From Tritrichomonas musculus (Eukaryota > Parabasalia > Tritrichomonadida > Tritrichomonadidae), in the NCBI GenBank assembly GCA_039105265.1, contig JAPFFF010000040.1:372001-436000 (forward strand): a stretch of 64,000 nt of DNA, given 5' to 3'. The translations under genes and the position numbers were made by a program. Of the stretch, positions 1-9,574 are shown piece by piece. Positions within the stretch are counted from its first letter, which is position 1. Each line of letters starts with the position of its first letter. Below the pieces are notes generated by a model. It did not search any database, was not told the DNA's origin, and worked only from the letters and a program-made list of their open reading frames with translations.

Positions 1-117
1 ATATTTACCAATGAAAATCTTCTAAATACAGTTGTTTTTTGATCTATAATTGTATGCATGCATTACTTTATTTTAAATATATATATAAATATATAATATA
101 TGTTTATCGTTAATGTA

Positions 118-342
118 TTATTTCCCAAATATTTTGTAAAAATTTGATTTCAAAGTAAATATTGAACATCCTTTTAGAATTAATTGAGGCTCCATTATAA
201 TTTTTTGAGAATTTGGAAATGAAAGTAGAATTAGATTACAATCATATTCAAAACAGCAAACTCCAATGTTTATAATAAATATACTAATGAGAACAATGAA
301 ATATTCAAAATCATCAAACAATGAATCACTCAACATCATCAA
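118..342 (-). pseudogene. Truncated BspA-like LRR gene copy (C-terminal piece)
   Basis: The minus-strand translation ends with a segment running from IGVCCFE through NLILLSFPN to KGCSIFT. It closely matches the C-terminal end of the intact BspA-like protein at 3398-4150, and the DNA is also plainly similar (about 118-264 against about 3450-3595). Only this last LRR and tail survive. Upstream the reading frame passes into unrelated sequence, so the N-terminal repeats are absent. I read it as a partial duplicate of the neighbouring gene family. No promoter or start is recognisable. Confidence 0.6.
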
Positions 343-724
343 ATTTTTATGTATTAATTTATGCGAAATCTTTGATCAGAAATTTAATATCTTCTTCAGA
401 CTCATCTTGAAGGAGACTCCCAAAAGGATAAAATATTTTTATTTTTACATTTTCATGATTATCCCATTAAACATAGAGAAAGTAGATAATCCATTAGAAA
501 TCAATTGTATATCATCAATTTAAAAAGTTTTTAGATTAGGGAATGGAATACATATGATGGAATAAATGCAAATGTTTCCTTAAAACAATCTACATCATCT
601 CATTCAACTAACAATTTTCAATGGGAAACGAACAGTTTTTAGTGTTAACAACACAGTTTCATAGAGAAGATTATATGTTTAATAATCCAAAAAGAAAAAA
701 AAAAGAAAAGAAAAAAACAGAAAA
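343..724. other. Spacer without recognisable gene
   Basis: AT-rich DNA with weak coding-like patches on both strands and no start, domain or repeat that I can name. It could hold more of the broken gene at 118-342. It ends in a purine-rich run (about 690-724). Confidence 0.4.
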
Positions 725-1415
725 ATGGTATCAGCTTTTCCACAAAGACCGAACATCTGGAATTATACATATTTGCAAATTTTTATAAGCCAAATGCATA
801 CATTTATCCCAAACAGTCATCCTTTTTGCATTATTGATGATGATAATAGCCAAAGGAAATTATACTTTCACTTCCATGATTCTAACAATCCTGATAATAA
901 AATTAAAATTCTTATTTTAAAGTCAATTTATGTTTACTTATCTTTGAACTTTTTAAAAGATAGCTTTGAGATTGAGAAAAAAGTTTTCTATTCTTCAATT
1001 GGCGCCAAAAAAGTTGAAAACAGTCGAACTTCAAAATCTTGTTAAATTTTAAAAAAAGTTTTCATGAAATCAGTGTAGGATCACAGATTTTGTTAAATAA
1101 ATATTAAATGGTTTAAAGTTCTAAATATGAATTTTAAAAAAATTGTTAATTTTTTTTTTTTTTCAAAGTTTATAAATCCACCAGGTCTTCCGTTAAACCA
1201 GTCTACAGAAATGACTTACAAATATCACAAAACTTTTTTTCTGTAGTTAAATCAAAAAGGATTCAATCTATAGATGATTTCAAAAGAGAAGAAGATAAAG
1301 GTTATTTAAAATACGTATTAAAATATAAAACGTATTACATAATAGGTTGCGTTTTTATTTTACCTTATTCAAAATTCATTCTTTTCCGAATGGTGATTTT
1401 TCGATAGATGGTACA
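725..1415 (+). pseudogene. Decayed protein-coding relic, unrecognised
   Basis: An ATG-started stretch of 106 codons (725-1045) has amino-acid use typical of a real protein, for example HPFCIIDDDNSQRKLYFHFH. After a stop and a low-complexity gap, a second open stretch with no ATG runs from about 1165 to 1415 and contains SIDDFKREEDKGYLKYVLKY. Together they look like one host gene broken by at least one stop or frameshift. I recognise no domain. An overlapping minus-strand reading at 1376-1561 carries a CPCC pair and could be an alternative source of coding signal at the 3' end. Confidence 0.3.
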
Positions 1416-1745
1416 TACTTGGCACAACATGGACAATAAAAGAAAACTTTGTAACTGACATCTTTAATGGCATGTTTCAACAACACAAGTTTTCCGATTG
1501 CTTTTGCATTTGGTAATATTGAAAATGCCAATTTATACCGTTTGTTACCGAATACTGTCAAAGGTCAAAAAAACATTGAATTTCCAAATAAATGATTAGA
1601 TACCCACCAAAGAAAATCTTTATCGGAGATTTGTGATGAATTTAAAATGAAACATTTATGTTGAGTAGCTACTTATGATCTTTTTTACAAAAGTGCAAAA
1701 AAGTTCCAGACTTTTTCTCTTTTGAAATAAAAAATTATGTGTACT

Positions 1746-2340
1746 GTTGTCAGTAGACTTCACTTTTTGTACCAACCTTGTTCTACAAAGAACGATAGAA
1801 AAAATACAAGGTTTGTACAATGTATTTTTTATTGAAAATATTGAATACATAAAACAATCATATCTCTGAAAAAAGATAATATACTAAATAATTTTTTGTG
1901 AATAAATAAAATATCAATTAAATTATTTAATAAAACCATTTTTGTAAAAGTAAAATGCAATTTTTAAAAATCATTTTTGGCAAAGGTGAAATGATTGACC
2001 ATTTTATAAAAAGAATATAATCACTCTGTGAGCAAACCAATTCACATTACTCAAGATTTCTAGATTATTTACTATTATAATATTGTTTTATAAACTTTTA
2101 ATTCCTTTTTAACATATAAAACCAATACTAAAAAGCGATTATATAAAATATAAACTAAAGTGCCTCAAAATTTTAATTTTATCTGTTCAATGATTTTTTT
2201 AATAAGATTTAATTTGAAAACTTGATATTTTTACCAAAAACGTGCAAATACAACAACCAAAATAAGGATTAAAGAATATAAACGTTAAAAAGTTACGTTA
2301 ATGAATTTGTGATGTGAAAAAAGTAAAGGCTAGTTGTCAG
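1746..2340 (+). mobile_element. hAT-like non-autonomous element, copy 1, with 8-bp target duplication
   Basis: The element proper is 1754-2332 (579 bp). It is flanked by a perfect 8-bp direct repeat GTTGTCAG (1746-1753 and 2333-2340). The ends are imperfect inverted repeats: TAGACTTCACTTTTT on the left and, read from the right, TAGCCTTTACTTTTT (13 of 15 match). A near-identical copy lies inverted at 25952-26529 with a different 8-bp duplication, which fixes the boundaries independently. An internal inverted repeat near the left end (TGTACCAACCTTG with CAAGGTTTGTACA) could form a hairpin. No transposase is encoded. Eight-bp duplications and TAG ends suit the hAT superfamily. Confidence 0.85.
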
Positions 2341-2596
2341 ACTAATTTAAATTTTGAAAGAAAATATACTAAAACGGTATGCATAATTTTTTTTATTTAA
2401 TAAATAAATATTTGTATAATTATAATAATTAATTTTAAAAATTATTTATATTATAAATTAGTCCAATGTTAGTTAGTTTCTTTAAGAGCAAAAAAATTGA
2501 ACCAAAAAAAAGAAATTAATTTTAATTGTCTTTCTCGTTGTATATTGAGCAATAAAAGAACAAACAACAGAAAGCCAATTGCAGGATAATTACCAT
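2341..2596. other. AT-rich spacer
   Basis: Nothing recognisable between the transposable element and the pseudogene. Confidence 0.4.
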
Positions 2597-3180
2597 TTCT
2601 TGCTTGATATTTGGGAGATAATTTCAAATCCTTCTACCACTATTTGTGGCTCAATTCTTCGATAATGACTAAAGGATTTACAGTAATTACAATACCGCCG
2701 TCTATTCGTTCAATTGCTTCTAATTGCTTTAATTCATGATCATCAATAGAGAAGATTTTTGATACATTCTTCTGTTGTATCTTTTAGTAATAATGCTTTT
2801 TCGAAATGTTCAAATTTGAAAGAAGTCTTATTTGATGCTCCATCTTCTTTGAATTGAATTGAATAAGAATATTTCAATTTTTTGTAAAACATTTACTTTT
2901 CCTCCATTTAATGTAAGCTCTTTCATTGTAACCGAATCTACGTATGATGGAACCTTAATTTTGAAGGGATTTGAATTAAATTGGGATTCAATTGTTGAAG
3001 ATGAATCTAATTCAACAGAAGTTTGATCTGTCGTTAATGATAACGTTCCTCCATTTTGACTATTAATTGCAATATTGGAAGGCTTCTTTCATCTGTAAGA
3101 GAAATTAGAATATATTCTTTTAGAGATTATTCAAAATTGACAGAAATATCATTCTCTTGTTTTTTCGGAACTTAGACAGA
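2597..3180 (-). pseudogene. Decayed host gene, unrecognised (possibly surface protein)
   Basis: Reading the minus strand, good coding sequence continues across several frames. Successive blocks read QENDISVNFE, LKEYILISLTDE, then an open block with NSQNGGTLSLTTDQTSVELD and VTMKELTLNGGKVNV, then SIQFKEDGASNKTSFKFEHF, then IFSIDDHELKQLEAIERIDG. The blocks are separated by an in-frame stop and at least three frameshifts, and no start codon is visible. The Ser/Thr/Gly-rich style with TLNGG motifs would suit a trichomonad surface protein, but I cannot name the family. It lies just downstream of, and on the same strand as, the BspA-like gene. Confidence 0.55.
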
Positions 3181-3397
3181 TTTTTAAAAATGGCAAAAAT
3201 TTCTGAATTTAAGACATGTTATGTAAAAAAATAGTTTTTAAAATATGATTTATTTATTTCCAAAGCATATGTATTGATTGATTAATAATGCATGCCTTAA
3301 GATAAGATAATGTTATAATTTCTTTTAATTGGGATAGTAAAAAGTGACAAAGTTTTAAAAGAACTCTTTGAAAATTTGAATAATGATGATCATCTCC

Positions 3398-4150
3398 CTA
3401 AAATAAATCTGGTAAACCTTTATTAATATCCCAATAATAATTCCCAGTGATTGTTCTGTAAAAATACATTTTCATGGTAAATATTGAACATCCTTTTGGA
3501 ATTATTGGATGGTTCATTTTAATTTTATGAGCATTTGGAAATGAAAGTAGAATTAGATTGCAATCATTTTCAAAACAGCAAACTCCAATTCTTAATTCAT
3601 CTCCCAAGAATTCAATATTTTTGATATTTTCACAACCTGAAAAGCATTGATATTCAATTAATTGTGTCTCCCTTGGGAAAATGATATATTCAATTGATGA
3701 TTGCATGAAAGTTTTTTCAAAAACAACATTCAATTTTGAATTTTCTTCAAATTCAACCGTTTTTAATTTTTCGCATAGGCAAAAAGCGCCAACATCAATT
3801 GTCTCGACATCCTTTGGTATATAAACTTTTTCAATAGATGAATGTTCAAAGGAATATCGTCCAATCCAATTAAAGGAATTATTATTACTTTGGTCATCCT
3901 CATTTTTTGTATTTTTGGTGAATGAAATCGATTTGATTTGCTTGTTTCCTTTAAATGATGAATCTTCTATTTTGGTTAAGATATAATTTTGTGATTGAAA
4001 ATTTATTTCTTGTGGAATAATTAAATTGCCTGCGGCATTTGGTGATATCGAAATTTTTGCAGTAAAATCTGCTTTGTCTAATATATAGTTGACTCCGCAT
4101 TCTTGAACAAAACACATGATAAAAAAATGTTTGAACAATTGAATACGCAT
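3398..4150 (-). CDS. BspA-like leucine-rich repeat protein
   Basis: A 250-residue protein made largely of BspA-type (Treponema pallidum-type, LRR_5) leucine-rich repeats. The units show the usual pattern IEDSSFKGNKQIKSISF, IGRYSFEHSSIEKVYIP, VGAFCLCEKLKTVEF, FMQSSIEYIIFP, YQCFSGCENIKNIEF and CCFENDCNLILLSFP, from about residue 60 to 215. In trichomonads this is a very large family of putative surface or immunogenic proteins. The first residues (MRIQLFKHFFIMCF) are hydrophobic and could be a short signal or anchor, but no clear C-terminal membrane anchor is present. The ATG chosen is the first in frame. Fragments of related genes at 118-342, and probably 2597-3180, suggest a decaying local cluster. 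The function of this copy is unknown. Confidence 0.8.
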   Translation of the reverse strand: MRIQLFKHFFIMCFVQECGVNYILDKADFTAKISISPNAAGNLIIPQEINFQSQNYILTKIEDSSFKGNKQIKSISFTKNTKNEDDQSNNNSFNWIGRYSFEHSSIEKVYIPKDVETIDVGAFCLCEKLKTVEFEENSKLNVVFEKTFMQSSIEYIIFPRETQLIEYQCFSGCENIKNIEFLGDELRIGVCCFENDCNLILLSFPNAHKIKMNHPIIPKGCSIFTMKMYFYRTITGNYYWDINKGLPDLF

Positions 4151-4413
4151 TCAATTTTGTATAGATTTTTGAAATTGATAAGCCAACGGAAATGATGAAA
4201 ACGAGTTCAATAAATTTAGGAAAAAAGTAATTTATTATAAAAATCAACCTTGTTTTTTCATTATTTCATTGTAAGCTAAATGCTATAAATCCGAAACTCC
4301 TCATGATAATCTCTATCAAAACTAAATGTTTTTCCTTTGCATTTTTTCAAAATACTATTTAATCAGATGTTATATGTGAATAAAAAATGAGATTTTAATA
4401 GTCATTTGAGATT

Positions 4414-5795
4414 TACCCCCTCCTCGCTACAAATGGTTATTTTTTGATACGTTATTTTTTCGTTATTTTTTTGAATGAAATTGAGAGAGAAAATTGAATA
4501 AGAAAAACGTACAAAAAACAAAAATTAATAATAAATACTGAAGAAAAAGAGTTTTCAAAAAATAAATATACCTTTTATTAACTACATGCAAAGATGCTTA
4601 TATGATAAAAAAATGAAGGAAAAAAAAAGAGGTAAAAATGATATTATTTTAATAATGTGATAAAAGAAAAGAGTTATGAAAGGTTTTCATATCCCTTAAT
4701 ATTATATGCTCTGAGTATTTAGTGTTTTTATATTTACTTAAATACGGTCCTAAAATTTTTCCTGATTTACTGATAATAAATTGCAAATATCTTATTCGGC
4801 TTTGAATCTTTTAAAAACTGTTATGAGAAAATAAAAATAAGTTTTAAAGGTGATAATAACTATCGAAACAGAAATTGAAAATTTTGATTTTTCTTCCAAA
4901 ATATAATATTATTTGCAAATTTTAGAGAGAAGTAAAAGATATGCGAGCATGGTTCTATATTATATTTTGGAAGAAAAAAAAGCACGATTAAAAAAGCAAA
5001 TAAAATTTTGAGGTTTCTCTAAAGAATTTAAGGTTAGAATAAAAATGAATTTTTTTTGTAAATGCAAAGTATAAAACGAAATTTTTATTAGCAGTATCGA
5101 TTTCTTGGTAGGTTTATTGAATAAAATCATCGTATTTGAGAGATTTATTTTTTGATATTTGATTAATTGGCAATAGCCTTTAATAAATAAGTAAAAACAA
5201 AAAAAATGGTTATATAACAATTTAAAAAAGAAAATTAATTGAGAAAAAAAGCAATTTACATATATAAAACTAGGTGAATCTTGGATTTTCTAAAATAGGA
5301 GGAAATAAGAAAGAAGTTAGGTTGAAAGTAAAACAAATAAAGAGATATAGGAAACTCTTGAGGAAAAAAAAAGAGTATTTTCTGTAAAAAAAGGCTCGAC
5401 AAGTAAAATGTAATTTTGAAAATAAGACAAAAACATGCTACAAAGGTTCTAATAAAACATTAAATGAATCTCTATCGATTAGTTGACGAGTAAATGCGAA
5501 AAAAAAAGCTTGTATAATGGAAATTGCGTTTGAAAAATTGCTTTTGCTTTTGTAAAAAATGGACTTCTTGTCACTTTTTGGTTATTTTATCGTCAAAATT
5601 TTATGAAAATTTATTGTAAATATTTAAAAAATATTTCATTTATTTGATTTTATTTAAAAGAAATTGAATATTTTTATGAGTATTTATGAGGAGAAAAAAA
5701 TGTTAACCATAAAAAAATTATTTTTTTTAGGTTAACAAAAAACTTGTTAACATATAACGTACATGAAAATAACCATTTGTAGCGAGTTGGGGGTA
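4414..5795. mobile_element. TA-flanked DNA transposon remnant with CCCCC ends
   Basis: The left end at 4416 reads CCCCCTCCTCGCTACAAATG and continues GGTTATTTT. The right end at 5793, read inward on the other strand, is CCCCCAACTCGCTACAAATG followed by GGTTATTTT and then a shared TACGTTAT. Both ends abut a TA dinucleotide (4414-4415 and 5794-5795), as in Tc1/mariner-type insertion. The inverted match extends about 45 bp. The 1.38-kb interior is AT-rich with no recognisable transposase, so this is a non-autonomous or deleted element. Confidence 0.7.
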
Positions 5796-5871
5796 TTTCT
5801 CAATTTAGTGAACATCCAATATATACTTGAAGTTAAAAGCGCGAATATTCATCAAAAAGCATTGTTTTTTG

Positions 5872-5903
<32 letters not shown>
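5872..5903 (+). repeat. Poly(A) tract, 32 bp
   Basis: An uninterrupted run of A lies about 80 bp beyond the right end of the CCCCC-ended element. A similar 27-bp run is at 6452-6478. I see no retroposed gene or SINE body attached to either. Confidence 0.8.
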
Positions 5904-5909
<6 letters not shown>

Positions 5910-6542
5910 TTTAAAATGGGTGTAATTTTTTAGAACAGTGCTATAGCATAGAGAACTTTTTGTATGCATATATGGTCTAAATAAACTTTTTGATAAATTA
6001 AAATTTATAATTTTTTAACAAAATAGCATAACACCCTATTCATGCTTTTTTTATTCCTTTAAAATAATTTAAAAATATTTGTTTTCTTATTTAATGCTGA
6101 TTTTAACCATTAAATCCTAAATTATATCAATTTAGGAAGCCCAATTCGTCTTTTGATCATTTAATCAAATAATAATCTCATTTTTGAAAATTTTCGATTA
6201 TTTCGCTTTTAACATATTCTCTAAATTGCATATATTATGAAATCAATAAAAAATACAAGGAACTTTTAATCTTTTCTAGATAAAATAAAGCTAGAAAAAA
6301 TGGACGATTATTTACTTCTGAAAAAGTTGTATGTGCTAAAAAATGTTAATATTAATCAATAGTTCTGAAATATGAAAATGCTAATATTAATCAACAAAAT
6401 TTTTATGTAACTAAATATGAAAATTATCTTCTGTATTCACTCCATTCTCTGAAAAAAAAAAAAAAAAAAAAAAAAAAAGATTAAGATAATTTTTTCGTTA
6501 TCTAACTTTTATTATAAATCGATATTAATATCACATATGATT
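5904..6542. other. Intergenic spacer
   Basis: AT-rich, with no gene or paired repeat seen. It contains the 27-bp A run at 6452-6478 and the 3' flank of the UBL-UBA gene. Confidence 0.4.
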
Positions 6543-7328
6543 TTATTCGCTGTTCGTATGCGAACCTGATGTAAATGATCCAAAATGTAGATTTTGTCCA
6601 AACGGCGAATAAGATTGAAAGTAATTATGATTTGAAATTCTTGATTGTCCAATATTATTCCATCCCCAAATATTCTGATTACTGAAAGTGTATATGTTGT
6701 TATTTTGATTTCCGTTTTGGTTGTTTCTTTGATGTATCATTTTATTGATTGCGATTTGAACATTGAATTCCGACGAACGAAGATATTCTTTGATGTCTTC
6801 AATTGGAAATCCGAGTTCAGCTATCTGATTAACTTTATCTTGAAAATCGGCAGGTATTTTCTTTAATATAAGTGAATATTCTTGATAAATTGGATGATAA
6901 AGTCTGTTCATTTTTGCTGAATTTAAAGTTCTATAAATGCTTCCTGGGAGCAATTTTTTTAAATTTGGGTATTTATTTTGATAAACAAAACTGAAATAGT
7001 AATTATTTCGAATAAAAAATTGATTATATCCTAAATTTTTGTTATCTTTCTGTATGCAAGCACGTTTTTTGTTATCTACTTGATTTTTATCGTCAGATAT
7101 AGGAATTTTTTGGAAAATTACGTATTCCATATTCTCTTTTAGCACGTCAGTCATCTTATCGCAACTTTGATAAAAATTCGAATTTTCATTAGGTGAAACT
7201 AGGAATATTTGATTTTCTTTAATTTCGAATTTTTGAGAGATGTAATTACAAGCCTGTGAAACAAGACAATCTTCTGGAAGTACTAATAAAAAGGAGTGGC
7301 CGGATATATCTCGAAATGTAACTTTCAT
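6543..7328 (-). CDS. UBL-UBA domain protein (ubiquitin receptor-like)
   Basis: A 261-residue protein. Residues 1 to about 74 have the pattern of a ubiquitin-like domain (MKVTFRDISGHSFLLVLPED through MEYVIFQKIP). Residues about 162-200 look like a UBA domain (VNQIAELGFPIEDIKEYLRS then AINKMI), with the typical LGF loop. The middle is basic and aromatic, and the C-terminus is Asn/Gln/Ser-rich and probably disordered. A UBL plus a C-terminal UBA is the layout of shuttle factors such as ubiquilin and Rad23, which carry ubiquitinated clients to the proteasome. No STI1 or XPC-binding domain is evident, so it is neither family with certainty. The ATG is the first in frame and has an Inr-like TCATTT about 14 bases upstream. 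Confidence 0.65.
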   Translation of the reverse strand: MKVTFRDISGHSFLLVLPEDCLVSQACNYISQKFEIKENQIFLVSPNENSNFYQSCDKMTDVLKENMEYVIFQKIPISDDKNQVDNKKRACIQKDNKNLGYNQFFIRNNYYFSFVYQNKYPNLKKLLPGSIYRTLNSAKMNRLYHPIYQEYSLILKKIPADFQDKVNQIAELGFPIEDIKEYLRSSEFNVQIAINKMIHQRNNQNGNQNNNIYTFSNQNIWGWNNIGQSRISNHNYFQSYSPFGQNLHFGSFTSGSHTNSE

Positions 7329-7341
7329 TTGTTATTTAAAA

Positions 7342-7347
7342 AAATGA
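7342..7347 (-). promoter_or_regulatory. Inr-like element upstream of the UBL-UBA gene
   Basis: On the minus strand TCATTT lies 14-19 bases before the ATG. Trichomonad core promoters use an initiator with consensus TCA(Y)(T/A) close to the start codon. A six-base match in AT-rich DNA is weak evidence on its own. Confidence 0.35.
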
Positions 7348-8189
7348 ACTTCCTTCATATGTTGAATGAAATCCTCATTTGTGAAGTTCATTAGAAAAAA
7401 AAGGAAGTATTTTTGGTTTAGAAAAAAAACTTTTATATTATTATTTTATATTATCCATCGATAATTGAGTAAATATTAGATGTATTTATTATTCAACAGA
7501 TATAAATATTAAATTAAAATGTTTATTAATAGATGCATTTTGAGATAAAGTTGTTTCATTTTTGTTATCAAAATTCCACTTTTTGAATACGAAAATCAAT
7601 TGCTTCTCTTTATTATAAAGACTTTATAGTTTATTATTATTATTATTATGTAATTTATCTTTATTTTTTTTCGTGCTCATTCAAGTCACGATATTTTGAT
7701 ATCAAAATATCTCATATGAGATATTTACAGAAATTATATCAATCTATAGAGTAAGTTTATGGATTTAGAATGCTCATCTCCTCCCCTTATACTTATTTAT
7801 TCAATATAAATAGTATAGAATAGATTGTGGCCACTGTGCTACACAAAAGCAGTAACTATTTTATGAGATTAATCATTTCAAAATTATAAAAATTTTTCAA
7901 GATTTGAATCTGATTTTAAAATTTAGAGTATTTTTTAATGACTAAGTAAAAGAATTCTAAATTTTCGTAAAATGATAGTAATAGTTCTGAGAATATCATT
8001 TTGTTTTGTTATCTTTTTTAGATCTTTTCTGTCTCTTTCTTTCTATAGGTATTTGTTTGCTTGTTTTATTTCTTATAATTTTTGAATACTTATCATAAGT
8101 CGAATTCTAAAATGGTGGAACAGAAGTAAGAAATTGTTTTAGGTCATTATCAAACCAGAATCAATGTCGATGGAATCAAAACGCAAGGG

Positions 8190-8241
<52 letters not shown>

Positions 8242-8376
8242 AAGATATACTAATCTCAACCAATAATTTACTAATTCAATTTTTCTCTTAAGATTAAAAC
8301 CTGTATACAATTAAAAGGGAGAGTTCTAAAAAGGAAAGAAAAAGATAGGGGAGTATCTAACACAAAATTTTGACTT
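7348..8376. other. Intergenic spacer with a 50-bp poly(A)
   Basis: About 1 kb with no convincing gene. It holds an uninterrupted run of 50 A at 8190-8239, the longest homopolymer in the window. No SINE-like body or target duplication was found around it. Confidence 0.45.
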
Positions 8377-8378
8377 TT

Positions 8379-8664
8379 GCAAAAGTGCAAAAAAGTTCCA
8401 GACTTTTTTTTCTATGGTACGATACAAGGTCAATATTGACCTAAACCGCTACGGGCGATTACGATTTCCCAAAATTCAAAATTGAGATAAAAAAAAATTA
8501 ATTTCTGTTTCGGGAAAAATCGGGAAAAAAAAATTCCAGAAAGAAAGTAATGTCATATATATATATATAAAAATTTCGGGAAACGTTTTTTTCCGGGATA
8601 AGAATCGGGAAGAGACCGTTTATTATCCCGGGGATTCCCGGGATTCCCGAAAGGCATCCCTGCG
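8379..8664. repeat. CGGGA-rich repeat, possible degenerate transposon with hAT-like end
   Basis: GC-rich motifs built on TCGGGAA or TTCCCGA recur from about 8445 to 8660 in otherwise AT-rich DNA. Read on the minus strand, the right edge begins CAGGGATGCCTTTCGGGAAT, which resembles a hAT terminus with subterminal repeats. The left edge near 8449 (ACGGGCGATTACGATTTCCC) is only a loose inverted match and no clear target duplication is seen. At 8379-8408 is a 30-bp sequence (AAAAGTGCAAAAAAGTTCCA core) that recurs at 1687-1716 with at most one difference. Confidence 0.4.
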
Positions 8665-9500
8665 GTTAACCCCTCTATTTAAGTTGCTTTTTTTAAAAAA
8701 TTTTTATATTTCGAAAATTTTTATTATTTTTTCTCAAAACGGCTGGTTTGTAATGTATTATGCTTTTAACGCAATATTATCATAAAAAAAAGTTATTCTA
8801 AGTTATCCGGAAAAGTGACAAAAAGAACAAATTCCGAGCTTAAAAAAATAAATTATATTTCAGGCAGAAAAGTCAATGATACCTTATGTATGTACAATTT
8901 TTAATAAAAAATAACAGAAATATCAAATTGTTTTAATTATTAAAACACTACACTTTAATTACTGAAATATGCTGAATAATTATCGTAAATCAAAGATAAT
9001 ACGTTCTTTATTTAACAAAAAATATATGTATATCGCAAAGATATTTGTAAAAAAAAAACTATTCAATTTTTAATTCATAAGAATATTCAATTTTTAAACA
9101 ATTATATCTTGAAAATTTTAAGATTTATATTAAATTTTACAATGTTTACAAATATAATATATAGTATTAATTTCTTTTACCGAAAAAAATAAAATAAAAC
9201 TCTTTTTTAACAAACAAAAATAATATATTATGGTTTGTATTGTAATTTATAAAAGGTTTTTATTAACAACAATTTTCTATAAATGTGAACTTTTTTTTAT
9301 TTTCTTTAAATATTAGAGGAAATCATCTAATTAATTATAATATTGAGATTTGAAAAAAATCGCAAAAGATTTTTCAATTTTTTATATTCAAAATTTAATC
9401 GTTCAAGTGAACAAACAATATTAATTAAATATATTATAAACCAATAATAAATTCCACTTACAACATGGATAACAAAATTAATTTTTTGAGACAGATATTT
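8665..9500. other. Intergenic spacer
   Basis: AT-rich; no gene, RNA or paired repeat recognised. Confidence 0.4.
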
Positions 9501-9560
9501 ATTTCAAATATTTCAATATAAATTCAAATATTTCAATACGAATTCAAATATTTCAATATA
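9501..9560 (+). repeat. Three 20-bp repeats in the MATE gene promoter region
   Basis: Three consecutive 20-bp units share the core TTCAAATATTTCAATA and differ at only a few end positions. The array ends 14 bases before the ATG of the transporter gene. Each unit contains TCAATA, a possible Inr-like match, so the repeats may multiply start sites or bind a regulator. This is inference from position only. Confidence 0.6.
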
Positions 9561-9574
9561 TAATAAAAAATTAG

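Noticed and set aside
1376-1561. Minus-strand 61-codon frame with a CPCC pair
   Set aside because: Too short, no recognisable zinc-binding domain, and it overlaps the plus-strand relic at 725-1415; left unassigned.
8190-8239. 50-bp poly(A) as the tail of a retroposed copy
   Set aside because: No target-site duplication or gene or SINE body was found next to it; other long A or T runs here are equally isolated.
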